Below, piece after piece: positions 35,979 to 45,253 of a stretch of 64,000 bases of DNA. Origin of the DNA: Enterococcus songbeiensis (lineage in GTDB: Bacteria > Bacillota > Bacilli > Lactobacillales > Enterococcaceae); contig NZ_BJDS01000010.1 in NCBI RefSeq assembly GCF_005405265.1, positions 1-64,000 of the forward strand, given 5' to 3'. The notes beneath the pieces were generated by a model that searched no databases, had not been told where the DNA came from, and worked only from the letters and a program-made list of their open reading frames with translations. Made by a program: the position numbers and the translations under genes. Position 1 is the first letter of the stretch. Every line of letters starts with the position of its first letter.

Positions 35979-37235
35979 CTAATCCACTACTTCGGCCAAA
36001 AAGTAGTTTTTCTTTCCTTTACGGATGACCACAAACTTTCCATCAAAGTGTTCTGATGGATCGATGACAAAATCTAAATCGGCAATACGATCGCCGTTAA
36101 TACTAATAGCTCCGTTTGAAACATCTTCTCGTGCTTGACGTTTCGATGGTTCGATCTTCGTAGCGACTAAAAGCTCCACGATGTTTTCTGGTGTGCTGGA
36201 GATGTCAACTTTTGGCATTTTGCCAAAACCTTGCGCGATTTCTTGCGCATTCAACTCTTTGATATCCCCTGAGAACAAAGCTTTCGTGATTTTTTGAGCT
36301 TCTTGCAAGTCTTCTTCACTATGGACAAAACGAGTGACTTCTTCTGCCAAACGTCGTTGTGCTTCCCGTTTTTCAGGGGCAGTTTCGACTTTTTTCGCTA
36401 ACTCATTGATTTCTTCTTGAGACAGGAAGGTAAAGAATTTCAAGTATTTCACAACATCCCGGTCATCTTGGTTCAACCAGAATTGGTAAAATTCAAAAGG
36501 TGATGTCTTGTTGGCATCCAGCCAAACCGCACCGCCGGCAGTTTTGCCGAATTTTGTGCCGTCTGCTTTTAACATTAATGGAATCGTCAATCCAAAAGCT
36601 TCTGCTTCTGGGCCTTCGATTTTTCGAATCAAGTCCAAGCCGGCGGTAATATTCCCCCATTGATCTGCGCCACCGATTTGCAGTTGGACGTCAAAGGTCT
36701 TATGCAAATGTAAAAAGTCGATGGATTGCAGGATTTGGTAAGTAAATTCTGTAAAGGAAATACCGACTTCTAACCGGCTGGCAACGATATCTTTTGCCAA
36801 CATCGTATTGACGTTGAAGCTTTTTCCGTAATCTCGTAAAAATTCCAACAAGGAGATTTTTGACAACCAATCGTAATTGTTAACGAAGCTGATTGTCGCA
36901 TCTTTCCCAAATAATTTGCGCATTTGAGCAGTCAGTGCATCAACATTGTGTTGGACTTGTTCCATGGTTTGCAACACCCGTTCGGTCTTCCGTCCGCTGG
37001 GATCGCCAATCGTTCCGGTTCCTCCACCAATCAAAATATACGGATGGTGGCCCGCCAATTGAAATCTTTTCATCATCATGAACGGGATTAAATGCCCGAT
37101 ATGCATGGAATCGCCTGTTGGATCAACACCGCAATAAAGTGAAATGCTCTTTTCGTTAACGAGCTTGCGAAGACCTTCTTCATTGGTTTGTTGATTGATG
37201 GCATCACGCCATGTTAATTCATCAATAATATTCAT
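35979..37235 (-). CDS. tyrS: Tyrosyl-tRNA synthetase of the tyramine locus
   Basis: Class I synthetase of 418 residues. HIGH-type motif MHIGHLIPF and the KMSKS-type loop KFGKTAGG are intact, and a C-terminal S4-like domain is present (SNGAISINGD). The start at 37235 follows GGAGG by 8 nt; the ATG 15 nt earlier overlaps that site. A tyrosine T-box precedes it. A tyrS next to tdc is characteristic of tyramine producers and links the locus to tyrosine supply. Whether the genome has a second tyrS cannot be seen here. Confidence 0.95.
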   Translation of the reverse strand: MNIIDELTWRDAINQQTNEEGLRKLVNEKSISLYCGVDPTGDSMHIGHLIPFMMMKRFQLAGHHPYILIGGGTGTIGDPSGRKTERVLQTMEQVQHNVDALTAQMRKLFGKDATISFVNNYDWLSKISLLEFLRDYGKSFNVNTMLAKDIVASRLEVGISFTEFTYQILQSIDFLHLHKTFDVQLQIGGADQWGNITAGLDLIRKIEGPEAEAFGLTIPLMLKADGTKFGKTAGGAVWLDANKTSPFEFYQFWLNQDDRDVVKYLKFFTFLSQEEINELAKKVETAPEKREAQRRLAEEVTRFVHSEEDLQEAQKITKALFSGDIKELNAQEIAQGFGKMPKVDISSTPENIVELLVATKIEPSKRQAREDVSNGAISINGDRIADLDFVIDPSEHFDGKFVVIRKGKKNYFLAEVVD

Positions 37236-37311
37236 TTTATTGACCTCCATCTTTTTTTTGAAAGCAGAAACCTGCTAACTGACAAGTAGTGATTGTGGTG
37301 ATTACCGGAAA

Positions 37312-37489
37312 ATAAAAAAAATCCCTTAGCTGTTTTCAGCTAAGGGACGATTCTACGTGGTACCACCCAAATTCGTATGCACATGCATACCTCAAACATA
37401 TAACGCTGTCGCGTGGCATTTTTGCCATAGACTCGCAAAATGTACTTCGTTTTAAAGCATGTGCTAGTTCGCAGCCCCACTAGCTCTCT
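37312..37489 (-). promoter_or_regulatory. T-box riboswitch, tyrosine specific, controlling tyrS
   Basis: Stem I starts AGAGAGC; the specifier loop GAAG-TAC-A has the Tyr codon TAC at 37442-37444. The T-box GGGTGGTACCACG is at 37356-37368; TGGT fits the ACCA end of tRNA-Tyr. The terminator stem TCCCTTAGCTG/CAGCTAAGGGA (37322-37347) is followed by eight T. Confidence 0.93.
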
Positions 37490-37553
37490 GAAACATTGGC
37501 TTTATCCCTACTTCGTTTTGGTCATTGTCGTTTTCAATAATTACTATACCAGT

Positions 37554-37582
37554 ATCATAGGACCCAACTTTTTCTTTGTCAA
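37554..37582 (-). promoter_or_regulatory. tyrS promoter
   Basis: Consensus -35 TTGACA (37577-37582), a 17-nt spacer, -10 TATGAT (37554-37559). Confidence 0.8.
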
Positions 37583-37727
37583 CCGTAAATTTTTTAAATT
37601 TTCATTTCTCCTTGGGATTTTTTGAATAAAAATACTACTCTGACAAGGAGAAAAGCCGGTAAAAAAATTTTTTTCGTTTGTTATGATTTTATTAAAATAA
37701 CAAATTACCAAATAGCTGTGGGCATAA

Positions 37728-37757
37728 AAAGGACATTGAGAAAACTCAATGTCCTTT
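37728..37757 (-). terminator. Terminator of the ABC exporter operon
   Basis: AAAGGACATTGAG/CTCAATGTCCTTT with an AAAA loop and a T run on the minus strand, directly after the stop codon of the second ABC gene. Confidence 0.88.
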
Positions 37758-37760
37758 TTA

Positions 37761-39614
37761 TTAGACTGCTGCCACAGTTTCAAATTGTGAATTGTAAAGG
37801 GAAGCATAGTAGCCGCCTTTTTCGAGCAATTCTTCGTGGGTTCCTTGTTCTTTAATATCTCCGTCTTGCATGTAGAGGATCTTATCGGCATCTTTGATGG
37901 TGGACAACCGGTGAGCGATGACAAAGGAGGTTCTTCCTTGCATCAGGTTGTTCATTGCCGCTTGGATCAATTCTTCCGTACGGGTATCAACAGAAGATGT
38001 TGCTTCATCCAAAATCAAAATGGGTTTGTCTGCCAAAATCGCCCGGGCGATGGTCAGCAATTGTTTTTGTCCTTGAGAGATGTTGGAGGATTCTTCGTTC
38101 AACACCATGTTATAGCCACCAGGTAACGTCTTGATAAAGTGATCCACATGGGCTGCTTTTGCCGCCGCGTAAACTTCTTCATCCGTCGCATCCAAACGAC
38201 CATACCGCAGATTATCCATGATTGTTCCTTTGAACAACCAAGTGTCCTGCAAGACCATTCCGATATTTTCCCGTAAGTCAGCACGGTTAAATTTGCGGAT
38301 ATCATGACCATCAATTTCGATTGCACCAGAATTCACGTCATAAAAACGCATCAACAGTTTCACCATCGTTGTTTTTCCGGCACCTGTCGGACCAACGATT
38401 GCAACGGTTTGTCCTGGGTCCACATGGGAAGTAAAGTCATTGATGATGATTTTATCCGGTGTATAGCCGAAATGAACGTGATCGAAATCTACCATTCCTT
38501 TGGCTTTCCCGATCTTCACTGGGTTTTCAACCGTTTGATCTTCTTCCTCTTCTTCCAAGAATTCAAAGACCCGTTCTGCTGCTGCTGCCATGGATTGCAG
38601 CATATTAGAAACTTGTGCCAATTGTGCGATTGGTTGTGTCAAATTCCGCACATATTGGATAAAGGCTTGGATATCTCCGACTGTGATCGTGCCATTGTAA
38701 GCCAAGACTCCACCGATGATCGCTACTGCCACGTAACCTAAATTACCGACAAAGTTCATGATTGGCTGCATCAAACCAGACAGAAATTGGGATTTCCATG
38801 CCGATTTGAACAAAACATCATTTTGCGCTTTAAAATCTTGCAGCGCATTTTCTTCATCATTGAATAAACGGACGATATTGTGTCCGCCGATTGTTTCTTC
38901 CACCTGCCCATTAATAACACCTAAGTATTCTTGTTGGGTTTGGAAATGCTTTTGTGATCTCTTGACAACAAACGCAATTAACAGAATCGAAAGAGGTACA
39001 ATCAATACAGCAATCCCTGTCATCGGTACTGAGATCGACAACATCATTACGATAACTCCAATCACGGTAAAGACAGAAGTAATCAGTTGGGTGATGGATT
39101 GATTCAAGCTTTGTCCCAGTGTATCTACGTCATTGGTGATCCGTGACAGGACATCTCCCACCGTCCGGCTTTCGAAATAATTCATTGGCATCCGATTGAT
39201 TTTTTCTGAAATTTCTTTCCGCATCCGGTACGTAATTTTTTGGGAAACGGTGGACATAATCCATCCTTGAATAATCCCAAAAAGTGATGCAACAAGATAC
39301 AAACCTAACATAAATAACAGAATGCCACCAATTTTTTCAAAATCAATGCCGCCGGTTCCTTGATATTTTTCAAGCAATCCGTTGAACAATTCAGTAATTG
39401 CTCGGGATAAAATTTTCGGTCCCCAAATATTGAAGATCGTTGACGCGATCGCAAAGACGATAACGAAAAAGACCGCGATTTTATAAGCGCCGATATACGA
39501 CACTAATTTTTTCAATGTTCCTTTGAAGTCTTTGGCTTTTTGCCCGCCGCCCATATGACCGCCAGGACCGCCGAAACCGCCGCCGCGAGGGCGATTGTTT
39601 GTTTTTTCACTCAT
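37761..39614 (-). CDS. ABC exporter half-transporter with canonical ATPase site
   Basis: A 617-residue fusion of six membrane helices (about 45-335) and an ATPase domain (about 375-610). Walker A GPTGAGKTT, signature ISQGQKQ and Walker B ILILDEATSS with catalytic Glu are complete. The first 30 residues are Gly/Arg-rich (GGGFGGPGGHMGGG). It pairs with the 801-residue subunit upstream, whose own catalytic Glu is Asp, giving an asymmetric heterodimer as in LmrCD or BmrCD drug exporters. The substrate is unknown. Confidence 0.9.
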   Translation of the reverse strand: MSEKTNNRPRGGGFGGPGGHMGGGQKAKDFKGTLKKLVSYIGAYKIAVFFVIVFAIASTIFNIWGPKILSRAITELFNGLLEKYQGTGGIDFEKIGGILLFMLGLYLVASLFGIIQGWIMSTVSQKITYRMRKEISEKINRMPMNYFESRTVGDVLSRITNDVDTLGQSLNQSITQLITSVFTVIGVIVMMLSISVPMTGIAVLIVPLSILLIAFVVKRSQKHFQTQQEYLGVINGQVEETIGGHNIVRLFNDEENALQDFKAQNDVLFKSAWKSQFLSGLMQPIMNFVGNLGYVAVAIIGGVLAYNGTITVGDIQAFIQYVRNLTQPIAQLAQVSNMLQSMAAAAERVFEFLEEEEEDQTVENPVKIGKAKGMVDFDHVHFGYTPDKIIINDFTSHVDPGQTVAIVGPTGAGKTTMVKLLMRFYDVNSGAIEIDGHDIRKFNRADLRENIGMVLQDTWLFKGTIMDNLRYGRLDATDEEVYAAAKAAHVDHFIKTLPGGYNMVLNEESSNISQGQKQLLTIARAILADKPILILDEATSSVDTRTEELIQAAMNNLMQGRTSFVIAHRLSTIKDADKILYMQDGDIKEQGTHEELLEKGGYYASLYNSQFETVAAV

Positions 39615-39629
39615 TGTTTTCGCTCCTCC

Positions 39630-42035
39630 CTATTCAGCTTCTTCTATGCCTAATTCTGAATTGCTCAATTGTGATTGAGCGATTTCTTGATAGACATGGG
39701 ATGTTTTGATCAGTTCTTCGTGGGTTCCTTGTGCGACTGCACGTCCTTCTTCTAACACGATAATATTGTCAGCATGAAGAATCGTTGAAATCTTTTGTGC
39801 AACAATGATTTGTGTTGCTCCGTGAATATTTTCAGACAAAGCTTTTCGCAGTGCCACGTCGGTTTTATTATCCAAAGCAGAGAAGGAATCATCAAAAATC
39901 AAGATTTTTGGATTCTTCGCTAATGCCCGTGCAATGGAAAGCCGTTGTTTCTGTCCGCCGGAAACATTTGAACCACCTTGTGAAATAGCACGTTCATAGC
40001 CGGTTTCGTTGCCATTGATAAACTCCGTTGCTTGGGCAATTTCTGCTGCTTTTTTCATTTGTTCATCAGAGATTTCTGCATCACCAAATTTGATGTTGGA
40101 TTCGATATCCCCAGAGAATAAGATTCCTTTTTGTGGGACAAACCCAATCAGTTCATGCAATTTATGCAAGGATAAGTCGCGAATGTCGATTCCATCGATG
40201 GTGATTCGTCCACCTGTCACATCGAATAAACGAGGAATCAAGTTGATGACTGTTGATTTTCCTGAACCAGTAGACCCGATGATTGCGGTAGTTTCTCCCG
40301 GTTTAGCGGTGAAATTGATATGATGAAGCACATCTTCGTCCGCATCGCTATAACGGAATTCAACGCCTTCAAATTTCACTTCCCCCTTAAACTCAACGTC
40401 ATTGTCTTTCACAGTTGGTTTGTCTGTAATGCTAGGTTCAGTTTTCAATACTTCATCCACCCGTCCAGCAGCAACGTTGGCACGAGGCAAAATGATTGAG
40501 ACCATTGAAAGCATCATAAAGGCCATGACAATTAACATCGTATAGGTAATGAAGGCCATCATATCACCGACTTGCAGTTGACCATCGTTCATGTTGTGAC
40601 CACCGACCCAAACGATCAATACAGAGATACCATTCATCAATAACATCATGACTGGCATCATGATTGACATTGCCCGGTTGACAAACAATTGGGTCTTCAT
40701 CAAATCTGTATTGGCATTGTCAAACCGTTTTTCTTCAAATTTTTCCCGTGAAAAGGCGCGGATAACAGAAAGTCCGGTCAAAATTTCCCGTGAAACCAAG
40801 TTCACTCGGTCCACTAAATTTTGCAGGGCTTTGAATTTCGGCATGGTGAAGGCTAACAAAGTCACGACTAAAAATAAAACTGCCCCCACTGCAACGCCAA
40901 CGATCCAGCCCATGCCGGTTCCCGTTTTGGCTACTTGATACACACCGCCGATTCCTAAGATTGGTGCATATAAAACCATCCGGATAATCATCACAATCCC
41001 CATCTGGATTTGTTGGATATCGTTGGTGTTTCGGGTAATCAAGGAAGCAGGCGAGAATTTTTCCATTTCATTATTGGAAAATTGCAACGTCCGTTCGTAT
41101 TGTGCGACCCGTAAATTTCTACCGACAGATGCGGCTACCATAGAAGCAATCCATCCAACAATTACTGCGGCTGCCGCAGATAAGAAAGTCAAACCGACCA
41201 TTTTACCACCGGTTTTGATCATGTAATTGGTTTGGATTTGTTGGGTGTCCATCTTCAAGGCTTTGTATTCTGCCAGAACGAATTGGATCCCAACGGTTTT
41301 CATAGAATCTTCTCCAAGATCCCCCATGGCTTTTTGTGTTGCTTTTCGAGCAGCAATGACTTTGTCCGGCATTGCATCAGCAGCTGTTTTCGCTTCTTCT
41401 GCAACTTCTTGTGCCTGTGTACCTTTTTCTTGGGCTTGCGCGGCTAAATCTTGTGCTTCTTGACTTTTTGCCTGTGCCTCAGCAGCAGTTTGTGCGGCCA
41501 CTTGCGGGTCGGTTGCGCTGGCAGCCTCGGTTCCAAGTTTTTGAGCTTCTTCTCCGGCAGTTTTCGCTTGTTCACCGAGAGTTTTTGCTTCTTCTCCTAA
41601 TTTTTCTGCTTCTGTTCCTTGTTCACTGAGTTTGGTATACGCCTCAATGATTGCCTTTGCTTCTGTGCTTTCTTCTCCTTTTGTTTGGGAAGCAGCCAAC
41701 ATCATCATCGGCAGTTCAAAAATTTTAGAAAGTTTTTCTTTCGTTACCCCGTCTTGAAGATCCAAGGTATAAATTTTTCCATCTTTTGAAAGTTTGTAGT
41801 TTTCTTCAATTGTTTTCTTTTCCGCAGCAGTCATAAACATTTCGACTGCTTGAAGGGATTCTTTGCGGATTTTTTTCGGTGTCGCTGTTTCGATCCCTCC
41901 TTGTTGAATACCGACATCAACGATATCAGAGGTTAGATTTGGTAAATTCAAATCACTGTTTGCCTGCACGATTAACAGGACAAGCACGGCGAGAATGGCA
42001 TACCAGTATTTGCCAAGATGTTTAAAGATCTTCAT
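39630..42035 (-). CDS. ABC exporter half-transporter with a large external insertion
   Basis: An 801-residue partner of the ABC protein that follows. TM1 (about 11-27) is separated from TM2 (about 280-302) by an insertion of roughly 245 residues, predicted outside the cell. Residues about 136-220 are an Ala/Glu/Gln-rich heptad-like repeat (EEAKTLGEQAKTAGEEAQKLG). The ATPase domain has Walker A GSTGSGKST and VSGGQKQR but Walker B IFDDSFSALD, where Asp replaces the catalytic Glu, as in degenerate sites of heterodimeric exporters. Its start follows the MarR stop codon directly. Confidence 0.9.
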   Translation of the reverse strand: MKIFKHLGKYWYAILAVLVLLIVQANSDLNLPNLTSDIVDVGIQQGGIETATPKKIRKESLQAVEMFMTAAEKKTIEENYKLSKDGKIYTLDLQDGVTKEKLSKIFELPMMMLAASQTKGEESTEAKAIIEAYTKLSEQGTEAEKLGEEAKTLGEQAKTAGEEAQKLGTEAASATDPQVAAQTAAEAQAKSQEAQDLAAQAQEKGTQAQEVAEEAKTAADAMPDKVIAARKATQKAMGDLGEDSMKTVGIQFVLAEYKALKMDTQQIQTNYMIKTGGKMVGLTFLSAAAAVIVGWIASMVAASVGRNLRVAQYERTLQFSNNEMEKFSPASLITRNTNDIQQIQMGIVMIIRMVLYAPILGIGGVYQVAKTGTGMGWIVGVAVGAVLFLVVTLLAFTMPKFKALQNLVDRVNLVSREILTGLSVIRAFSREKFEEKRFDNANTDLMKTQLFVNRAMSIMMPVMMLLMNGISVLIVWVGGHNMNDGQLQVGDMMAFITYTMLIVMAFMMLSMVSIILPRANVAAGRVDEVLKTEPSITDKPTVKDNDVEFKGEVKFEGVEFRYSDADEDVLHHINFTAKPGETTAIIGSTGSGKSTVINLIPRLFDVTGGRITIDGIDIRDLSLHKLHELIGFVPQKGILFSGDIESNIKFGDAEISDEQMKKAAEIAQATEFINGNETGYERAISQGGSNVSGGQKQRLSIARALAKNPKILIFDDSFSALDNKTDVALRKALSENIHGATQIIVAQKISTILHADNIIVLEEGRAVAQGTHEELIKTSHVYQEIAQSQLSNSELGIEEAE

Positions 42036-42488
42036 TTAGGTGTCACTTCCTCTTTCTGTTTCATTGTGCATTTCGTGGGAGTATTTCATAAATTTCACGA
42101 TCAATTCGAGAAATTTCTCGGTATCGTCTTTTCCCATTTTTTGAAAGACACAAACGATTTTTTCTTGCATTTTTTTCTTTTCAGCTTCAGCGGCTTCCTC
42201 GCCTGATTTGGTTAGCGTCACTTGGATTCGGCGACGATCATCCGGGTCCATTGTGCGCTGGATCTTCCCTTTTTTCTCAAGGCTTCCCAATAAAGCGGCG
42301 ATTCTTGCGCTAGAAACATTTAACGCACCAGCCAAATGTTTAGGACTGACGGCCCGATTTTCATGACCAAGATACTTGATCACAACCGTTTCACCACGAT
42401 TGCTTTTTTCCATCTCACTGAATGCACCATGACGGTTTCGCACCATCAACTGCTCTAATTTTCGTTGCGCTTCCTCAGCGTAGGACAT
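42036..42488 (-). CDS. MarR-family regulator of the ABC exporter
   Basis: A 150-residue winged-helix regulator (LAGALNVSSARIAALLGSLEKKGKIQR, then the wing DPDDRRRIQV). It is first in the operon with the two ABC genes; its stop codon and the next start are contiguous. Three tandem 16-bp repeats in its promoter are the probable binding sites, suggesting autorepression relieved by exporter substrates. Confidence 0.88.
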   Translation of the reverse strand: MSYAEEAQRKLEQLMVRNRHGAFSEMEKSNRGETVVIKYLGHENRAVSPKHLAGALNVSSARIAALLGSLEKKGKIQRTMDPDDRRRIQVTLTKSGEEAAEAEKKKMQEKIVCVFQKMGKDDTEKFLELIVKFMKYSHEMHNETERGSDT

Positions 42489-42511
42489 GATTTTCCTCCT
42501 TCACGATTAAT

Positions 42512-42558
42512 TAACACTATTAATCACTAACACTATTAATCACTAACACTATTAGTGA
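42512..42558 (-). repeat. Three tandem 16-bp repeats in the MarR-ABC promoter
   Basis: Units at 42512-42527 and 42528-42543 are identical (TAACACTATTAATCAC); the third, 42544-42558, ends TTAGTGA and forms the palindrome CACTAA-N5-TTAGTG (42541-42557). They cover the region 24-70 nt before the MarR start, so promoter and operator overlap. Confidence 0.7.
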
Positions 42559-42934
42559 ATTTCGCTTTGCTATAATAAGCCTATTTTTTTCTGATGTCAA
42601 CCGATTAAAACCGTGATTTCGCTTACAGTTTTACTTTTTTTATTCCACCCTTCTATGGATGAAAAAATTCCCTTAGCGTGTGATAAAGATACCTTTTTCC
42701 TTTTGCAGATTTCGATGCTATACTGACAAAAAAAGAACCGTTTACAAAGAAATTGTTTCTTTTACCTCAAAATCAAAACAAGCCGGGTTCCTCCATCAAA
42801 CGGGAGAAACTCGGCTTGTTTTTGATCAAAATGACAAACGCAACGTCTTTCACTTTGATAAGAATGATTTCTAGTAAAATATACTTGGTTTCGTAAACGT
42901 TGTCAATCGCTTTTTAAAAAGGGATACGTCCTTT
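42559..42934. other. Gene-free stretch between the MarR-ABC operon and jag
   Basis: Contains the jag terminator (42774-42824) and otherwise AT-rich sequence without a convincing gene. A TATAAT at 42570-42575 on the plus strand has no gene to serve. A 64-codon plus-strand frame crosses the terminator and is not believed. Confidence 0.5.
42774..42824 (-). terminator. Terminator of the rpmH-to-jag gene group
   Basis: CAAAACAAGCCG / CGGCTTGTTTTTG with an inner CTCC/GGAG pairing and T-rich tracts on both sides. It is the first strong stop after jag. Confidence 0.7.
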
Positions 42935-43675
42935 TTAGTAATGTTTTTTGACGGGTTCGACAACGAGGTACCGGTAAGGTTCATCCCCTTCTGAATGGGT
43001 CTTGACTTGATCGTCATGACTCAAAACAGAATGGATTTGCTTGCGTTCAAAAGCCGGCATCGGTTCGAGGAAAACAGGACGTCCGGTTCGTTTGACCTTG
43101 TCTGCTGTCCGTTCAGCCAACCGTTGCAAAATTGCTTGCCGCTTTTGACGGTAATCCCCTACATTGACTACTACTGAAAGTTTATTTTCAGCAATACGAT
43201 GGATGAAAACCTGTGCCAAATATTGTAAAGCATTTAGCATTTTGCCATGTTTTCCAATCAGAATCCCTTGTTTTTGCGTTTCTAGATGGAAAATGATCAA
43301 TCCGTCTGCTCGCTCCATTTTGACTAACGCCGGTGCTTGCAGTTCGTTGGTGATATTGGTCAGATAAAGCGCCAATTCTGTCAAAGCAGCTTCATCGCCA
43401 AGTTCACTTACCTCGGCTTCAGAGACAGGTGCTGGAGCTGGAGCAACCGGTGCTTCTTCTCTTGCAACGGCTGTCACTGTATCCACGACAGCCTCGCTGA
43501 TTTCTTCACTGACGGTTGGTTCGAGGGAAACACGGGCATCTTTTTTGCCCATTCCCAAAAATCCTTTTTTTCCTTCTTCTAAAACCTCGATGGATGCTTC
43601 TTCTTGCGTAAGTCCTAATGCGGCTAACCCTTTTTGGATCGCTTCTTCCACAGTTGTCCCTTCATAGATCGGCAT
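42935..43675 (-). CDS. jag: RNA-binding protein Jag (KhpB)
   Basis: A 246-residue protein. The Jag-N domain (about 1-52, GKKGFLGMGKKDARV) is followed by an acidic/Ala-Pro linker (about 55-105), a KH domain with GKHGK in the GxxG position, and an R3H domain (about 180-245). It binds RNA together with KhpA and influences cell division and elongation in related bacteria. It follows yidC by 17 nt, the usual arrangement. Confidence 0.93.
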   Translation of the reverse strand: MPIYEGTTVEEAIQKGLAALGLTQEEASIEVLEEGKKGFLGMGKKDARVSLEPTVSEEISEAVVDTVTAVAREEAPVAPAPAPVSEAEVSELGDEAALTELALYLTNITNELQAPALVKMERADGLIIFHLETQKQGILIGKHGKMLNALQYLAQVFIHRIAENKLSVVVNVGDYRQKRQAILQRLAERTADKVKRTGRPVFLEPMPAFERKQIHSVLSHDDQVKTHSEGDEPYRYLVVEPVKKHY

Positions 43676-43692
43676 CTGTTTGACCTCCCTTA

Positions 43693-44511
43693 CTATTTTT
43701 TACGTTTTTTCTTCGGTGTCATCGCTTTTTGCAACGCCCGTTCCCGTTCACGAATTTTACGAGCTTCTTCTTCCCGTTCTTTGCGGATCTTGAATGGGTT
43801 GTTAATCAAAAGTGTTTGAACGACTTGGAAGGCGTTGGACACTACCCAGTACAAGGACAACCCGCTGGCTAAATTGACACCCATTACCAAGATCATGACC
43901 GGCATCACGAAGTTCATGATTTTCATGCTTGGGTTCGCATCGATTTGGCTCATGCTGGACAAGTAAGTACTTGCAAAGGTAAAGATTGCTGCCAGAATCG
44001 GCAAGATAAACGTTGGATCAGATTCCCCAAGGTTCAACCATAAAAAATGTCCTTGACGCAATTCGGGTACCCGTTGAATCGATTGCCACAACGCCATCAA
44101 GATTGGCATTTGAACCAGCAATGGCAGACACCCGGCATAAGGATTAACATTGTTTTCCGCATACAGCCGTTGTGTTTCTTCCTTTAACTTATTTTGAGTC
44201 TCAACATCTTTTGACGCATATTGTTTTTGCAGCGCTTTTAATTTGGGTTGCAATTCTTGCGTCTTGCGCATGCTCTTCGTTTGAAAATGCATCAATGGTA
44301 ATAAAATGATTCGGATGATCAAGGTGAATAAGATGATCCCGATTCCGGCATTCCCAAAAGATAAGCCTTTAATCGCTTGGGCAAAAGTATAAACAATGTA
44401 GCGATCCCAAACTCCCGTACTTTCTGCACTGACATTTCCCGTTCCGCAGGCGGATAGGAAAAGAACCAGTCCTAGCAGACTTGCTAATAAGATAAGCTGT
44501 TTTCTCTTCAC
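43693..44511 (-). CDS. yidC: Membrane protein insertase YidC (SpoIIIJ/OxaA type)
   Basis: Inserts membrane proteins, alone or with SecYEG. A lipoprotein signal with lipobox LSAC (Cys 22) begins the protein, which has five membrane helices and the conserved hydrophilic-groove region between helices (IIRIILLPL). At 272 residues it is typical of Gram-positive YidC. The start is GTG at 44511 with AAGGGGAA upstream. It lies between rnpA and jag. Confidence 0.95.
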   Translation of the reverse strand: MKRKQLILLASLLGLVLFLSACGTGNVSAESTGVWDRYIVYTFAQAIKGLSFGNAGIGIILFTLIIRIILLPLMHFQTKSMRKTQELQPKLKALQKQYASKDVETQNKLKEETQRLYAENNVNPYAGCLPLLVQMPILMALWQSIQRVPELRQGHFLWLNLGESDPTFILPILAAIFTFASTYLSSMSQIDANPSMKIMNFVMPVMILVMGVNLASGLSLYWVVSNAFQVVQTLLINNPFKIRKEREEEARKIRERERALQKAMTPKKKRKK

Positions 44512-44534
44512 GAAACAAATTCCCCTTTACTTCT

Positions 44535-44879
44535 TTATTTAGTTTTTAAAATTTTTGCGAGTTTCAAGACATGTTCCAGATTTGTATAGACTTCCTTGCT
44601 ATCCAGCTCGCTGATCGCTGGTCGAGCAATGACGATGAAATCAATCTCAGGCACTATTTTTTCCCGCATGTCATACAGGCAAGCGCGAATTTTTCGTTTC
44701 ACGGCATTTCGTGTCACGGCATTGCCGATTTTTTTTCCTACCGAAAGCCCCACGCGAAAATGCGCTTGTTCAGGCTTATCCAAGCGATAGACCACAAACT
44801 TGCGATTGGCAAAAGATGCGCCGTTTTGAAAAACTGTTTGAAAATCACTTTCCTTTTTTACTCGATAGGACTTTCTCAT
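44535..44879 (-). CDS. rnpA: Ribonuclease P protein component
   Basis: Basic 114-residue protein that helps RNase P RNA trim tRNA 5' ends. The RNR motif region [15 protein letters not shown] is intact. It lies between rpmH and yidC, as in nearly all bacteria. Confidence 0.96.
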   Translation of the reverse strand: MRKSYRVKKESDFQTVFQNGASFANRKFVVYRLDKPEQAHFRVGLSVGKKIGNAVTRNAVKRKIRACLYDMREKIVPEIDFIVIARPAISELDSKEVYTNLEHVLKLAKILKTK

Positions 44880-44976
44880 TTCGCTTCCTTCATTTCTCTC
44901 TCATTTACTCACTCAACAATAATACCATATCTGCGCCGCTTACTTCATCCTTTTAAAGGAAAAAAGGGCATAAAAA

Positions 44977-45000
44977 AAACCACTGTGGTTTCAGTGGTTT
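44977..45000 (-). terminator. Terminator between rpmH and rnpA
   Basis: AAACCACTG/CAGTGGTTT followed by a T run on the minus strand. The rpmH stop codon lies at its upstream edge. It probably makes rpmH transcripts more abundant than rnpA. Confidence 0.8.
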
Positions 45001-45133
45001 ACGCTGCAAGAACTTTTCTTCCTTTACGACGACGGCTTGCTAAAACACGACGACCGTTTTTAGTACTCATACGTTTTCGGAATCCATGAACTTTTTGACG
45101 TTTACGTTTATTTGGTTGGTAAGTTCTTTTCAT
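44999..45133 (-). CDS. rpmH: 50S ribosomal protein L34
   Basis: 44 residues, [19 protein letters not shown]...[10 protein letters not shown], very basic and almost invariant across bacteria. GGAGG lies 8 nt before the ATG at 45133. It is the gene nearest the left side of oriC. Confidence 0.97.
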   Translation of the reverse strand: MKRTYQPNKRKRQKVHGFRKRMSTKNGRRVLASRRRKGRKVLAA

Positions 45134-45184
45134 TACTTCCACCTCCATCAAGATGATCTATCTAGATACTAGACATACTTTGAT

Positions 45185-45214
45185 AGTATAACGAGAACTT
45201 ATCTATTTTGTCAA
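45185..45214 (-). promoter_or_regulatory. rpmH promoter
   Basis: -35 TTGACA (45209-45214), an 18-nt spacer, -10 TATACT (45185-45190). Confidence 0.75.
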
Positions 45215-45253
45215 TAAGAAAACGTGAATTCTTCTGCCGGACAACCAACGAAA

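Noticed and set aside
37440-37625. A plus-strand frame in the tyrS leader
   Set aside because: It covers the T-box stem I and the tyrS promoter on the other strand, which explain the sequence fully.
42512-42558. A possible small CRISPR array
   Set aside because: The 16-bp units are directly adjacent, with no spacers, sit on a promoter and have no cas genes near.
42680-42874. A 64-codon plus-strand reading frame between the MarR-ABC operon and jag
   Set aside because: It runs through the jag terminator hairpin, has no ribosome site and has no recognisable composition of a protein.
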